Shown piece after piece: positions 36,695 to 47,935 of a stretch of 64,000 nucleotides of DNA (within the stretch, counting starts at the first letter, position 1; every line of letters begins with the position of its first letter). Position numbers and translations under genes: made by a program. Below the pieces are notes generated by a model, which worked only from the letters and a program-made list of their open reading frames with translations, was not told where the DNA came from and ran no database searches. The stretch comes from Datnioides undecimradiatus (lineage: Eukaryota > Chordata > Actinopteri > Lobotiformes > Datnioididae): the NCBI GenBank assembly GCA_008933995.1, contig WARS01002855.1, forward strand, positions 186,001 to 250,000, read 5' to 3'.

Positions 36695-39600
36695 ATGTTC
36701 CAGTTCAGCAAGTACCCCATGGACATTTTAGAGATGCTAAGTGGACACCAAGCCCACCAGTTCAAAGGCCTTGGATTAGAACGACAGCTGAGCCACCAAC
36801 AGCAGGTCCAGCTGCAGCATCAGCAGCAGCTCCAGCAGCAGCATCAGCCGTCTGGAGACACCTCTGGGAGTCTCCTGTCAGGCCTCGGGCTGGGGTCCCT
36901 CCAGAGCTCTCGGACTAATGCCTTTGCTGACTCATCATCGTTATTCGCCAAAATGAGCGCCCCGCCCCCGCCCATCTCCCACCAGAGCCAGTCGTCCTCA
37001 TCATCCCACAGCTCCAGGAAGTCCAGCAAGATGAGCAGCAGTAGCAGCAGCGGGAGTGGGAGCGCCTCGTCGGGATACCCCCAGTTTCTGAGGCCTTTCC
37101 ACCCGGCCGAGGCTGCGCTGGCCCAGGAGCAGCTCCACTCTGGGATGGGGCGTTTTGACTTTGGTGGGAGCAGCAGTGGAGGGAGCGCAGGGGTCATAGG
37201 AGGGGTCGTGACACCTGCGCCCCCACCACCCCCTCTGCATCCAGGTCTCTCTGTCCCTCAGCCTTCCCCTGGTCCCCCCTCTTCCTCGCCATCTCCCTCC
37301 ACCTCCTCGTCAGCCTCCAACAACCCCTCTGGCAGCACTGCAGTCCCCCTAGTCGGCCAGTCTGATCCCCGTAGCCTCCACCAGCAGTTCAGCTGCATGC
37401 TTGCCGCCAACCAGTACTTCCTGTCCGGTGTCCCAACCAACAGCAGCCTGGAGCAGTTCCTCGTCCAGCAAGGCACTCACAACCACTTGGGCTTGGGTCT
37501 GGGCCAAGGGGCAACTGATTCGAACTCAGCCCTGGCTCCTCCCCCCGCCCTCCACTCCTCCCACAGCCACAGCCACACAGCTCCTCAGCCTCAGCAGCAG
37601 CAGCAGCAGCTGACCCCTCACGCCTTATCTCATCCTCACAGCCACACTCACCACCCACACCCTCTCCACCCGGCCCCCCAGCCGGCCCCACTGGGTGGTT
37701 TTGATTTCCAAGGCATTCCAGTCCTTTCCTCAAACCAAATAGCATCACTAATGCAGCAAGAGGCCGGCCTTCCCCTCCCCCTGCCCCTGCACCTGTCCCT
37801 CTCTAAAGACGACGCAGGGAAGTCGGGGGACAGCTCGTCTTCATCGGCGCCGAGCGGAGGAAGCAGGAGAAAGAAGGCGATGGCGGGCTACCTGCCCCAG
37901 AGGAAGGCGGACAGTAGTAGCCACAGTCACAGCCATAGCAGCAGCAGTGTTAGTAACTGCCACAACAGCAGCTCAAGTGGCCACCGTCAGAGCTCCTCAT
38001 CAGGCCTCGTGGGAGGAGGATCTGGGATAAGTGTCATCGGAAGCGAGCCGCAGCACTCCTCTCTCCTCTCGCCGTCGTCACAGCAGCCATCCTCCACCGT
38101 CTCCTCCTCCTCGTCTGCCCCTCCCTCCTCAAACTCCACCTCTGTGCTCGTAGCCAATGGCAACCAACAGCTGTCCAAATCCCAAGAAAGCCACAGTAAT
38201 AGTTCATCTGGCCAGCCTGAGCCAGAGCCCTTCTACCACTGTGGTGAATGTGGTAAAACCTTCACCCACCTCTCCAGCCTTAGAAGGCATCTCCGCAGCC
38301 ACGGCTTGACACCAGAAAGCCAGAGCAGGAAGTCGGACTGTAACTCCCCCAGCCCCGAGAGGATATTCTGCTGCGGCGAGTGCGGCAAGAGATTCAAAAA
38401 GAGGGGTCACCTCATCCAACACAGCGTCACACACTCGGAAAACCGGCCTTTTGTCTGCACCATCTGCCAAAAGTCCTTCAACCGGCGGGAGTCGCTTACA
38501 AGACACGAGAAGATTCACGACGAGAAGCCTTTCCGCTGCCCGGCATGCGGGCGCTGCTTCCGCGAGAGCACCTCTCTCCTCAACCACGCTGCTTCAGGTG
38601 CCTGTGGAAAACCCCCACGGAGTTCGAAAAACCGGACCAGCACCGGGAGGAGTGGATCGTCCAACCCAAGCAGCAGTAAAATGGGAAGCAGCGGGGACCG
38701 GGTAGGAATTTCAAACGATGGGGCGGCAATGGCCAACGACAAGTATGCAACGGATTACTCCAGAAATCGCTACCAGAGCCAGTCGTCCTACAACAGCGGG
38801 GTCGACGACTACAGGCGATCACAGTCCTCGTCTCTGTACTCGTCTGAGAGCACGCTCGCCAGTGAAATGACCAGCCAAACCCTCCGAAAGGCCCCTTTAG
38901 CCCCAACTCTTCACCCCCACCCACAGAGCCAGCAACAACAGCACCACCACCACCATCAACCTCAGCAGCAGCAGCAGCAGCCACACCTCCCCCTCTCCTC
39001 CCTGTTGGATGATTCGGAGGACGAGGTCACCAGCAGTGCGATGTCGGCCATCGCCGCTGCCGCCGCAGCCTCGTGTGACATCAACACAGAAAGCCGGGAT
39101 GGAGAGAGGAGGGATATCATTGGAGGCCTGCTCGGGGGGTTGGGGTTTGGTAACTTGGGTGGATCCTCATCAACTTCCAGCCTCAACGGTTCCACCATGC
39201 CTTTGACCCACCCCAGCCAGCCCCACACGAAGCCCAGGAGGCCGAGGAAGCCCAGAGAGAAAAGGGACCCGAACACCATCGTCAGGAGGAGGAGGAGCCC
39301 CGCTCCGGCGGGCGACGGGTCGGACAGGCCGTACAGCTGTCAGATCTGTGGCAAGCGCTTCAGAAGGGCGGAAACCCTGCGGCGCCACAACCGCGTCCAC
39401 ACGGGGGAGAAGCCTCACGCCTGCGACATATGTGGCAAAATGTTCCGGGAGCCTTTCCACCTCACCAAGCATCTGACTGTGCACTCGGGACAAAAGAACT
39501 ACAAATGCAACCTGTGTGGGAAGATGTTTGCCTATGCACAGAGCCTGGTGAGGCACGGGAAGCTGCACAGGAGAGGGGAGATAGACAACCAAGGCAGGAG

Positions 39601-40060
39601 AATCAAAGGTGCTGCTGCTGCTGCCGCCATCAGTCAAGTCGCCAACTCTGGCACCTCTGACTACTTCTCATCTTGCTCCCAAGGAGAGAAGTCTCCAACA
39701 TCCGGCACCCCCTCTCAGAGGCTTTACACCTGCACTGTGTGCTGGAAGTCATTCCGCCACTATTTCCACCTGACGGCGCATCAACAGACCGTCCACGGTG
39801 GCGGCGTAGGGCTGGAGAAGTCCTTTCGTTGTGAAGTATGCGGCAAAGCCTTCGCCTACTCCAACAGCTTAGTCCGCCACAAGCTGTCCCAGCACGGCAT
39901 CGACCGCAGCGGCCAGCGCGTCAACCAGTCCCAGCCCTCTGGATACTCCCCGCTCTTCTATGATTCTGGATCAAGTGCCAACTACGCCGGGTCGTCTCAC
40001 ATGCAGCAGGGCGCCTCTGTGCAGCAGCAGCAGCAACAGCAGCAGCAACAGCAGCAGCAA

Positions 40061-40115
<55 letters not shown>

Positions 40116-40885
40116 AGCAGCATCAACAACAACAGCAGCAGCTGCAACACCCTTTTCACTATCGCTCAAAAAACTTCCAAAAGCGGCTTGGACAGACAAG
40201 AAAGCACCGAAAGAAAAAAAGGCGGGTGGTGATCCACAGCATCATGAGGGACGGAAAGCTGGTGGGTGTGCCCCTGAGTAAAGACACCCGCAAGAAGCTG
40301 TTGGTCCTGAGGAAGAAGAGGGGCAAACTGCAAGCACAGCTCAACAAAAAAAAGCTGCTGGCCCAGCTTAGGAAAAAGGGCGGCGTGCTGAAGGTGAAGT
40401 CGTGGTGCGGAGGTGCAGTCAGGGTCACCGGACTCACCTCAATGGACGTCCCCATCAAGCGATTCCCCTGCCCCATCTGCCCCAGCGCCACGTACGCCAA
40501 GCAGGGCTCCCTGCTGGTCCACTACGCCGTCAGGCACCCGCCAAGGAACTCAGGCCGCTACGCCCGCCTGCGGTGCCAGGTGTGTGGAAGACGCACCAGC
40601 TCACTACACAAAGCCTTGAAACACAGGGGCCAGCATCTTAAACAAGCTGCATTCCAGTGCTGCAAATGCCGACACCGCTTCTGGAACGCCGGGCTTCTGG
40701 CCCGCCACCGGTTCTCCTGTCGGGGGCTAACCACCGTCAGCGGGGGCGGGAACTGGGAACTGATGAAGATGAAATCTCCATCGTCACAGGACCAGTCCGA
40801 TACTGACCACTCACCAATCCAGCTAACGGTCCCGGTTTTGGTCCAGCCTGAGAGATCAATAGATCTGACTGCGTACAGTCAGTAA
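36695..40885 (+). CDS. znf865: Large C2H2 zinc-finger protein, ZNF865-like (single coding exon)
   Basis: An uninterrupted 1396-residue frame from ATG 36695 (purine at -3) to TAA 40883-40885. The N-terminus has FSKYPMDILEMLSGHQ, resembling the YPFDFLEFLNHQ start of mammalian ZNF865. A long Ser/Gln/His/Pro-rich region follows. Twelve C2H2-type fingers come in four groups: four at about 513-640, three with TGEKP-like linkers at about 879-959, two at about 1010-1066, and three at about 1256-1341. Fingers 4 and 12 end in Cys (C2HC). A 33-residue polyglutamine tract (40022-40120) and a Lys/Arg-rich segment with KHRKKKRR (likely nuclear localisation) precede the last group. The role is presumed: nuclear sequence-specific DNA binding; targets are unknown. 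No KRAB, SCAN or BTB domain is seen. The orthology is tentative, and mammalian ZNF865 has more fingers. The TTG 29 codons upstream is not a plausible start. Confidence 0.88.
40022..40141 (+). repeat. CAG/CAA tract encoding polyglutamine
   Basis: 33 consecutive Gln codons, then one His and six more Gln. CAG units are interrupted by scattered CAA codons, including a run of five CAA. In-frame, inside the zinc-finger coding sequence between finger groups 3 and 4. Its mirror image explains the poly-Leu and poly-Ala open frames on the minus strand. Confidence 0.97.
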
Positions 40886-42130
40886 AAGAAATAAAACCGT
40901 TTTTTAGACTAGATTGTTTTTATGTTTATCTTTTTTTAAATAATCCAAGAAGCAAGAGCTAGCAAGTTTTTAACAGGAAGAGACGGGAGAGAGGGGAGCG
41001 TTTAGCTAACGTCCCCGCGCCTCTCCCAGGCCTAACCTACTACAGCAGCGGTGGTCGGTGAGTTAGCGTGGACTTCAAAAGGCCCGAAATCAGAACCACC
41101 TGCAGTACCTGTCCCGCCCCCCCCTTCTCCTAAGGCGAAGGACGTCTAGACCACGTGACGATTTTAGTAGCACCTGTCTGACAAACGCATTAATCCGTTT
41201 TCCTTTCCGTCATCTTTCTTTCCCCCGCGTTAGCAGTGTTTGTGCATAACTATGGATTGGATGCCTGTCGTAGACGTGAGGTACCTTTGTAGTACCAGTT
41301 TATTTTTTCAAATTGTTTTCACATTATTCACAGTTATAAACAGTATAGTCCGTGTCTCTTGCTCTGTATGTTTATTTGTTGCCCCGGCGGAGATTCTCTC
41401 CCTTTTTATACGATGCCAAGGCATCAGCCCTCAAGATCAATTCATCTTTACAGCTAATCCTGACCCGACAGTCCGAGAACCTCGAGAAAAACGAGTTTTC
41501 ACAGCAGCAAAGAGGTCTTTTCTGTCACAAAAGGCAATACCAGTTGACGCGCTGAAGTGACTGAAAAGCATTTAAAAAAAAAAAAAAAAGGACAAAACAG
41601 AAGAAGAAGAAGTGTCAGTGAGCTTGTTTTTAATGTACACTACTTTTTTTAAAAAGAGGCGAGCGGAAAACACGACTCGAGCTGTTAATGTGTTCAGGAT
41701 CTGAAAAGGACACCAGGAATAACCGGAGTGTACTGTACAATTCGTATTATATTTTATTATATATTGATTATTTGCTGTTTTTTACTCCAAGTATCATTTC
41801 TTTTATCATTGTTGGTATTGTATGGGTGGGAGGGAACGAGCTGGGGGCTATCTTTGTAAAACAGCGGGATGAGTATATGTATCGATGTGATATTTCCCCC
41901 CTGTAAACCTTTTACCTGCTCCCTCATTGACACAGTTATGCCCGATTTTTGTAACAAAAGCGTGTACACATAGTTCATTACTTAGGTCCTGTCCAGACGT
42001 GTTTTTTCTTTTATTTTCTGTAAAACTAAAACATGTAATATTATTATTACTAAATTACTATCCTTTTCTTTGCCTAAAAAGTGAGTTGTTGAAAACCCTC
42101 AAATCAAATAAAAAAAAAAAAAAAACTGAA
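40886..42130 (+). other. 3' UTR of the zinc-finger gene
   Basis: AT-rich, A-tract-containing sequence with no coding potential, running from the stop codon to a strong polyadenylation hexamer at 42107. A second hexamer lies immediately after the stop (40890-40895). The 17-base A run around 41573-41589 is a possible internal priming site. Confidence 0.65.
42107..42112 (+). terminator. Candidate polyadenylation signal of the zinc-finger gene
   Basis: AATAAA, followed directly by an A run that makes the exact cleavage site unclear. It is about 1.2 kb after the stop codon, on the same strand. Confidence 0.5.
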
Positions 42131-43461
42131 ACTTTACATCCTCCGCTTGGTTCATGCCGACATCTGCGACTCCTCCGGACAGAAGTAGCAAAAGCTAGAG
42201 CGGCGCTTTGTTTTGCAGGTTTCCAGGAAATAAGCTAATGATAATTTGCAGGAAATGTGTTTTAAATTAGAAATGTTTCATTGAAAGAAGAGCTCAGTTT
42301 GAACCCGACCAGTCGATCCTGAAACCGAGTCTGTAAATGAACCTTCAGCTGATTGGTAACAGTAGGTTACAGAGGCACCGAAAGTTCAACTGAGGCTGTA
42401 AATAAACACGATTCTTCACAGGAAACTTGTTGGAAAATGAATTACGGCTGTTTTTAAACGAAGAAGGCTTAATTTCACTCATTTAACACTTGATCATTTC
42501 GCTGTTGGGGGGGTGGAGGAGTGAGACTTTGTTGCAGTTTACCTCTCGGCCTTGTACAATTTAAGGAAAAAGACATTAGCTGTAGTTTTAACGTGTCTGT
42601 TTATTTGCTCAAGAAGCTGATTGGACAGAAAAGAAACACTGAAACCTCTTAGAATGGCTTCAAGAAGAAACCTTACGGAGTCTAAAGCTGGTTATTAGCA
42701 GGGACGTCACAATACACGGCAAATCTCTGTTATAAAGAACTACTTCCTGTTTACAGCCAGGGCGGACTGCTTTGTGCATCACATCACATCAACAATTCAG
42801 CAGACAAACTAAGAATCGACATCTGTGAGCACTTAATCTCATTGCGCCGTCACTGAACATGAAGCGTCCGTGCATGTAACCAGTGTTTGACACATGGAGA
42901 GCAGCAGATACTAGACTCACCCCATCCTCCCACTTTCTATCTCGAGGGTAACCTCAGCGGTGAGTTCAGTCAGTTCAACCAAACCACAGACCAAAACACA
43001 CCAACCCTCCTCCGGAGGTGTGTAACCCTGCAGCTGACTGTGGTTTTATATCAGACATTCGCTTCTGACGATCCCGCCTGCGGCCCGACACAGTGACGCT
43101 GGATGCAGCTTAGTTTATGGTGTTTTACAGAACCCAGACCTCAGTGCAACTAGTTAACATCACAAACCAGCAGACGCCATGCACGTTGCACAGATTAAAC
43201 AGGTCCCAGTTTCAGTTTTAACATCTCACAGCGTTAATGTACTGCACGCTCCGTTCAGGAAATCCGTTCTCTGCACAGGTCAGAAGTTCACTCCGCTTCA
43301 GCTAAAGGTTAATTAAAATAGCTGAATGTTTCTCTGGACGAGCTCTCAGGGAGTCAGTTAATCTGTTAGTCGCCGTGGTTTCCTCCAACTCAGCCGAAGG
43401 AGGAAGGAATATGCTTTTACTGGAGTAACGGCAACAAACAGCACAGTGCAGGATTAGGCTG

Positions 43462-43705
43462 GTAGGAGTAAAAGTCCTGCGATCACAGTTTACTGCAGTC
43501 AAAATGTACTTAAAGTAGCAGGACTTAGTAATTGAAAGTCCATATTTTGCAGAACGACCCCTGTCAGGTTTATTTTACTGATGCATTGGTGTGTACGTCA
43601 CTTTAATACTGCAGCTGGTGCATTTGGAGCTAATTTAGGTATATAAATGACTTTATACACTGCTGAACAACTTATTAATGCAATAAATCAGTAACAATGT
43701 GAATC
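43462..43705 (-). mobile_element. Degenerate copy of a hAT-like teleost repeat, antisense, partial
   Basis: Reads AGTAAAAGTCCTGC, then TGTACTTAAAGTA, TTTTGCAGAACG, CTGATGCATTGGTGTGTA, TACTGCAGCTGGTGCA, GGAGCTAATTT and ACTTTATACACTGCTG. This is the internal order I know from a very common percomorph repeat whose termini are CAGTGGTGGAA..TTCCACCACTG. Both termini are missing here. Confidence 0.55.
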
Positions 43706-44458
43706 TGCACGATGCTGGTGGAGTAGATGTATTGTAGAGGACAATGAGCAATGGTGCATCCAGACTTTGATTAGTGCAGGGTGCACGGACACACACACAC
43801 ACATTTCTCATACTTTAATCAGTGTCACCGCCGTATCTTTCAATATCTCAAACACATTCCAGTGTTTATTATTTTATTTAACAGGCAACAAGTTAATATT
43901 TAAGAATGGCACCAAACAAATATAATATAAATGTTAATCCTACTCATTTTAATGTTTCCTGAAAGGAGGCACGTTCAAAAACGCTGCACACAAAAAAATA
44001 GCTGGTTTGAACTTAAGTCCCGCCTCTCACGGGAGCAACAACCAATCACAGTTTAGTGTCCGTCATTAACCTGGTCAGGTACTGGTGTAAAGATGTTTAA
44101 AATGATCTGTTTGAATTGTTTCACATCATGTTCACGTCACATCAGCCAGACAGACACCACGCAGCAGCCGCTCAGCCACTCGTCTGTTCCCGTCAGCCTT
44201 CCTCTGAAGCCAGGACGCCTCCAGGTGATCAGCCGCCCTCCTGCTCCTGCTCCTGCTCCTGCTCTTGAGGCGAACGCTGTGAACTTTCAGCGAAAACCAG
44301 CAGCTCCACCACAACTTCCATCCCCTCCGAGCTTGTTCCTCATAATTAATCCACTGTGTATATTTTTATCCACCCTCTCCTCCTACGGGGACGCTGGAGT
44401 GGTTCCTCTCTCCGCCCCCGCTCGCGCAGCCACAGTAGACTTTCAAAGAGCTGAAGCT

Positions 44459-44462
<4 letters not shown>

Positions 44463-44494
<32 letters not shown>
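44463..44494. repeat. (CA)n microsatellite
   Basis: Sixteen CA units. Confidence 0.95.
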
Positions 44495-44496
<2 letters not shown>

Positions 44497-44596
44497 CTGG
44501 AGGTCAGGTGTTGTGCACCTGCACCATAAGGGTCAGGTGAGCTGCTCATGCCTTGTTGAGTAGGCTCATGTGCACTGACACGTTTCTAAGTGTCAG

Positions 44597-45140
44597 TGGT
44601 GGAATGTAACTAAGTACATCTACTCTAATACTTTACTTCCAATTTGAGGTACTTCCTCTTAGATTCTCTCATTTTTGGTTTGGTTTAATTTTAAACCTCC
44701 ACTCCCACACATATCGCTGCTTTTTACTCCATTTAATTAGCCTGAACACTTTAGTTACTAGTTACTTTTTGGATTACAGTATGTCAAACCCTTCCACACC
44801 AGTCAACCACCAGTGAAACGTTTGCGTCAGACTGAAGGACTGTGGGAAAACTCTTGTGCATATATATAAACTTTATTTAAAACCACAAAGCTGAAAACAG
44901 TTTTGTCTTTTTAAGAGACGCAAACACGATGATTTTACAGAATGCAATGCATTAATTTGTTAAAATGAGCTGAATATAGCAGTATTATTAACCCAAAAAC
45001 TCACATATGATGCATATAACAAAGACAAAACCAGCTTTTTGTAGAATGAGCACTTTTGATATGCATACTCTTACTAAAGTAACTGCAGTGGAGTATTTTT
45101 ATTTGCACCTTAACATCAGTAAAAGAGCTGAATCCTGAGG
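44597..45140 (+). mobile_element. Degenerate copy of a hAT-like teleost repeat, sense
   Basis: Starts CAGTGGTGGAATGTAACTAA, continues through TTTGAGGTACTTCCTC, CTTTTTACTCCATTTAATTA and TTTAGTTACTAGTTACTTTT, and ends near GCAGTGGAGTATTTTTAT and CAGTAAAAGAGCTGAAT. It matches the known CAGTGGTGGAA-type element in order and orientation, with the right terminus eroded and a diverged middle. It is non-coding. Confidence 0.6.
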
Positions 45141-46399
45141 CTGGTTGCACGTCAGCGGTTTGCTGCTTTACTGGCAAACAGCCACTAGATGGAGCCACTT
45201 AGATACACTTTAAATGATGGCGGCCTCCCAAGCCTGGAGGACAGGGACCAGGGGAAATAATCTGAATTCGAAACGGATCATGAAACTCGAATCACACATT
45301 AGCGGCGTCAGGCTGTTCCCCACTTTCCCTGACTAATGCACACCAGTGCACACACACTCCTGCCTTAGTGTGTGTGTGTGCACGTGAGAGACAGGTTATT
45401 TAGGCCCTCTTACTACGAGCACATTCCTGCCGTGTGTATTTGACAGCACCCTGTCACCAGATAGGACTTGCAGGCTTTTCCAGGTCCTTCCAGGAACTGT
45501 TGTTCCCACAGCGCAGCTGCTGCATCTGATTCATGAATCAGAGAAATCAACAGGAAACACATGATGGGCCATGGTCATGTACGATCAGCTCCTTCGGCGG
45601 CTGCTGTTGTTATTGTGAGGTTATGGATTAGCCATTTGAGCTTTCACTTGGATGCACACAAACACAGACGGGACAGTTAAGTATTGAGACATGCTACTCA
45701 CAGAAGAACAAACATATAACCATATCAGAAAACTAGGCAACTCTGACATGTTTATTTATTTATTCTAACAGGGATCGTGCTCTTTCATACATATAAACAT
45801 AGCTTGTAAAGTAACAATAAAAAGTTTCTGTTATTATGTTGTTAAGACTGTATGTACTTTACAGTATATAGTTAGGTTCAAAAGCATCACAAATATATAA
45901 CACACAACAAAAAGGGAACTATTATTAATATTATGAATGTCTTCTATTTAATATAACATAATGCAATAAGAGCAAGTATACAGCTTCTATCGCAAAGTGA
46001 AACATAAAATAAAGGAGCTCACCGGCCACATGTCGGATCTACGTTTGAACACATGTTGAGGAACAACAGGAGCCTAATGTGTCAACAAACAGACTTCCTC
46101 ATGTTATTGTTGCATTGTCCCGTGTTCAAGTGTCACTTTCTGTTTACGATTTGTTCATTTTATTGGATTTTCCATTTTATTTTGTATTATTTTTATGTTT
46201 GTTTTCATTGTAAAATCTCCTGTAGCGATTCTCTGGAGTGTATTTTATAATATTTGGTGTTTATTTTCAGTTGGAGGTAGTTTATTATGAAGACATAAAC
46301 GGGATATGCGCTGCATCCCTCAGAAGTGAAACACTAATCCACACAATCACCCCCCTCCTCCCTTTGTGTTCCTACCTCCAGCCGTGGCTGTCACGAGGC

Positions 46400-46610
46400 A
46401 GTGGCATGGGGAAACCTGTGGGCGGAGACTGTGACCTATTTTCGGCCAATGGGAGGCCGGCAGAGGCAGCGAGTGACCTAGTTTCAGCCAATCGCGACGC
46501 GGCAGAGTCGCCGGTAGGCAACAGTCGGCGCGTGCCGAAGCCATGTGCTTCTGTGGTGTTGAGAGCGCGAGAGGCAGATAGGGACACTGAGCAGGGAGGA
46601 AAACAGACGA
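46400..46610. promoter_or_regulatory. CpG-rich segment with two CCAAT boxes in a 42-bp tandem
   Basis: An imperfect tandem with a 42-bp period begins at 46431 and 46473 (GTGACCTAT/GTTTC..GCCAAT). Each unit carries a GCCAAT box, the binding site of NF-Y. The segment is CpG-rich against AT-rich flanks. No gene start could be tied to it, so a promoter role is inferred only. Confidence 0.35.
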
Positions 46611-47379
46611 ATTAGACCTCTGCAGGCCGTTTTTAACGGATTAAACACAGTGGAACCACTGAAGATATGATTATTTTGAGGTCTAACAAACAACATTCCT
46701 TTAATTTATTAAAATAAACATCTATAAGTCATGTGTTCAGCTTATTCTGCTGAAATCAAACATGGAGGCCGTATCTTCACCTGCTTAGTGTTACGTTTCT
46801 GGAGGAGACACGACGTGACTGTCTGCCCTCTCACATGTGAACACCTGATGCCCGTGTTTGCTTTGTTTGAGCTGCTTATTCAGACTCCTGTCACGTTGTG
46901 GGCAAAAATAATCGCATTTCCGCCCATTTTATCAGACAAGATGGAGGCGGGGAAGACAACAGGAGCACATCAAACCTCCTGAAGTCTCGGGGCCCTAAAC
47001 GTCTCATTTTAGTTTTACTCTCGGTCAGTGGCCATCGCTGTTGTTTTGGCGTCGCTGTTTAAAATGACAGCGTGAGAGAAGGAGAGAGAGGGGCGGGGTG
47101 CGTTCATGGGCCTTCCAGGAAGGAGTTAAGATTGTGTGGGCGTGGCTTAGCGCGCAACAGTCCCGGCTGCTGCCAGCCATTGGATGACACTGCCGGGAGG
47201 AGTTGTGTTATATGCAAATTTATGTTGCGTTCATGTTGTAGTCGGAAAAAAAACAAACCGCCGATTTCTTCAAGAACTTAGCTCACAAATGAAACTAATT
47301 AACCAATCTTGCCTTAGACACTGTGGGGTGTCACACCAGATACCACATTTTAAAGACGGTGAGGATTAACTGCCATTGT

Positions 47380-47690
47380 GGGGACTCTTGCAAACATCCC
47401 ACACAATATTTTTTATTTTTAGGCTTCATAGCCTGTATATTTAGCATACTTTTCAAAAATGCTATATTTGCTATATTTGTTAATGTTTTAGAGTTTGTTC
47501 TTGTATATTGTCTTTTACTACCACTTTCTGGTATTTATGCTGTAGCTTGTTTAAGTGTTTTGACCTGTCTGTACCTATATCTGACCTCATGCTGCTGTTA
47601 CACTTGAATTTCCTCCTTGTGGGACCAATGCAAACTCCTTGTATGTGAAAACCTACTTTGCAAATAAACCCTCTCTCACTGTGATTAAGT
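47380..47690 (+). repeat. Possible retroposon-derived 3' tail
   Basis: GCTGCTGTTACACTTGAATT followed by TCCTTGTGGGACCAAT and then CAAATAAA (hexamer at 47663) resembles a 3' end shared by many fish retroposed and 3' UTR sequences. The upstream part is T-rich and has no coding frame. Identification is from memory and weak. Confidence 0.3.
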
Positions 47691-47769
47691 TGGAAAAGGT
47701 GTTTGTCTTGTTGATACTCATCTTTACCAGCTTTCCCATGCGCCATGAACGCAGAACCGTGGATGTAAT

Positions 47770-47899
47770 GGCAAGGAGGAGGGAGGGGCGTTGTTTGGTG
47801 GGCGTGGCCGGTGTATGCAAACGATCCACGCCCCCAAGCGCCTTTCCCCCGTGAGCGGTGACGTCACACGAGCGGCCCGTGTTGGTTCCAGCTGACTGG
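47770..47899 (+). promoter_or_regulatory. Probable dbp promoter
   Basis: A cluster of promoter-type sites lies about 1 kb upstream of the dbp start codon: GGGCGTGGCC (GC box), TATGCAAAC (octamer-like), CCACGCCCCC (KLF/Sp type) and a full CRE palindrome TGACGTCA (47859-47866). GA-rich leader sequence follows. Motif reading is direct; activity and start site are inferred. Confidence 0.5.
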
Positions 47900-47900
47900 C

Positions 47901-47935
<35 letters not shown>

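Larger units (their letters stand above)
42131..47799. other. Intergenic region between the zinc-finger gene and dbp
   Basis: No protein-coding gene is recognised. It contains two degenerate copies of the same fish repeat in opposite orientations (about 43462-43705 and 44597-45140), a CA microsatellite (44463-44494) and AT-rich DNA (about 45760-46290). A small CpG-rich, CCAAT-containing segment lies at 46400-46610. A retroposon-tail-like AT-rich stretch ending in a polyadenylation hexamer lies at about 47380-47690. Confidence 0.65.

Noticed and set aside
39921-40199. Poly-Ala and poly-Leu open frames opposite the CAG tract
   Set aside because: They are the mirror frames of the polyglutamine codons in a well-supported gene.
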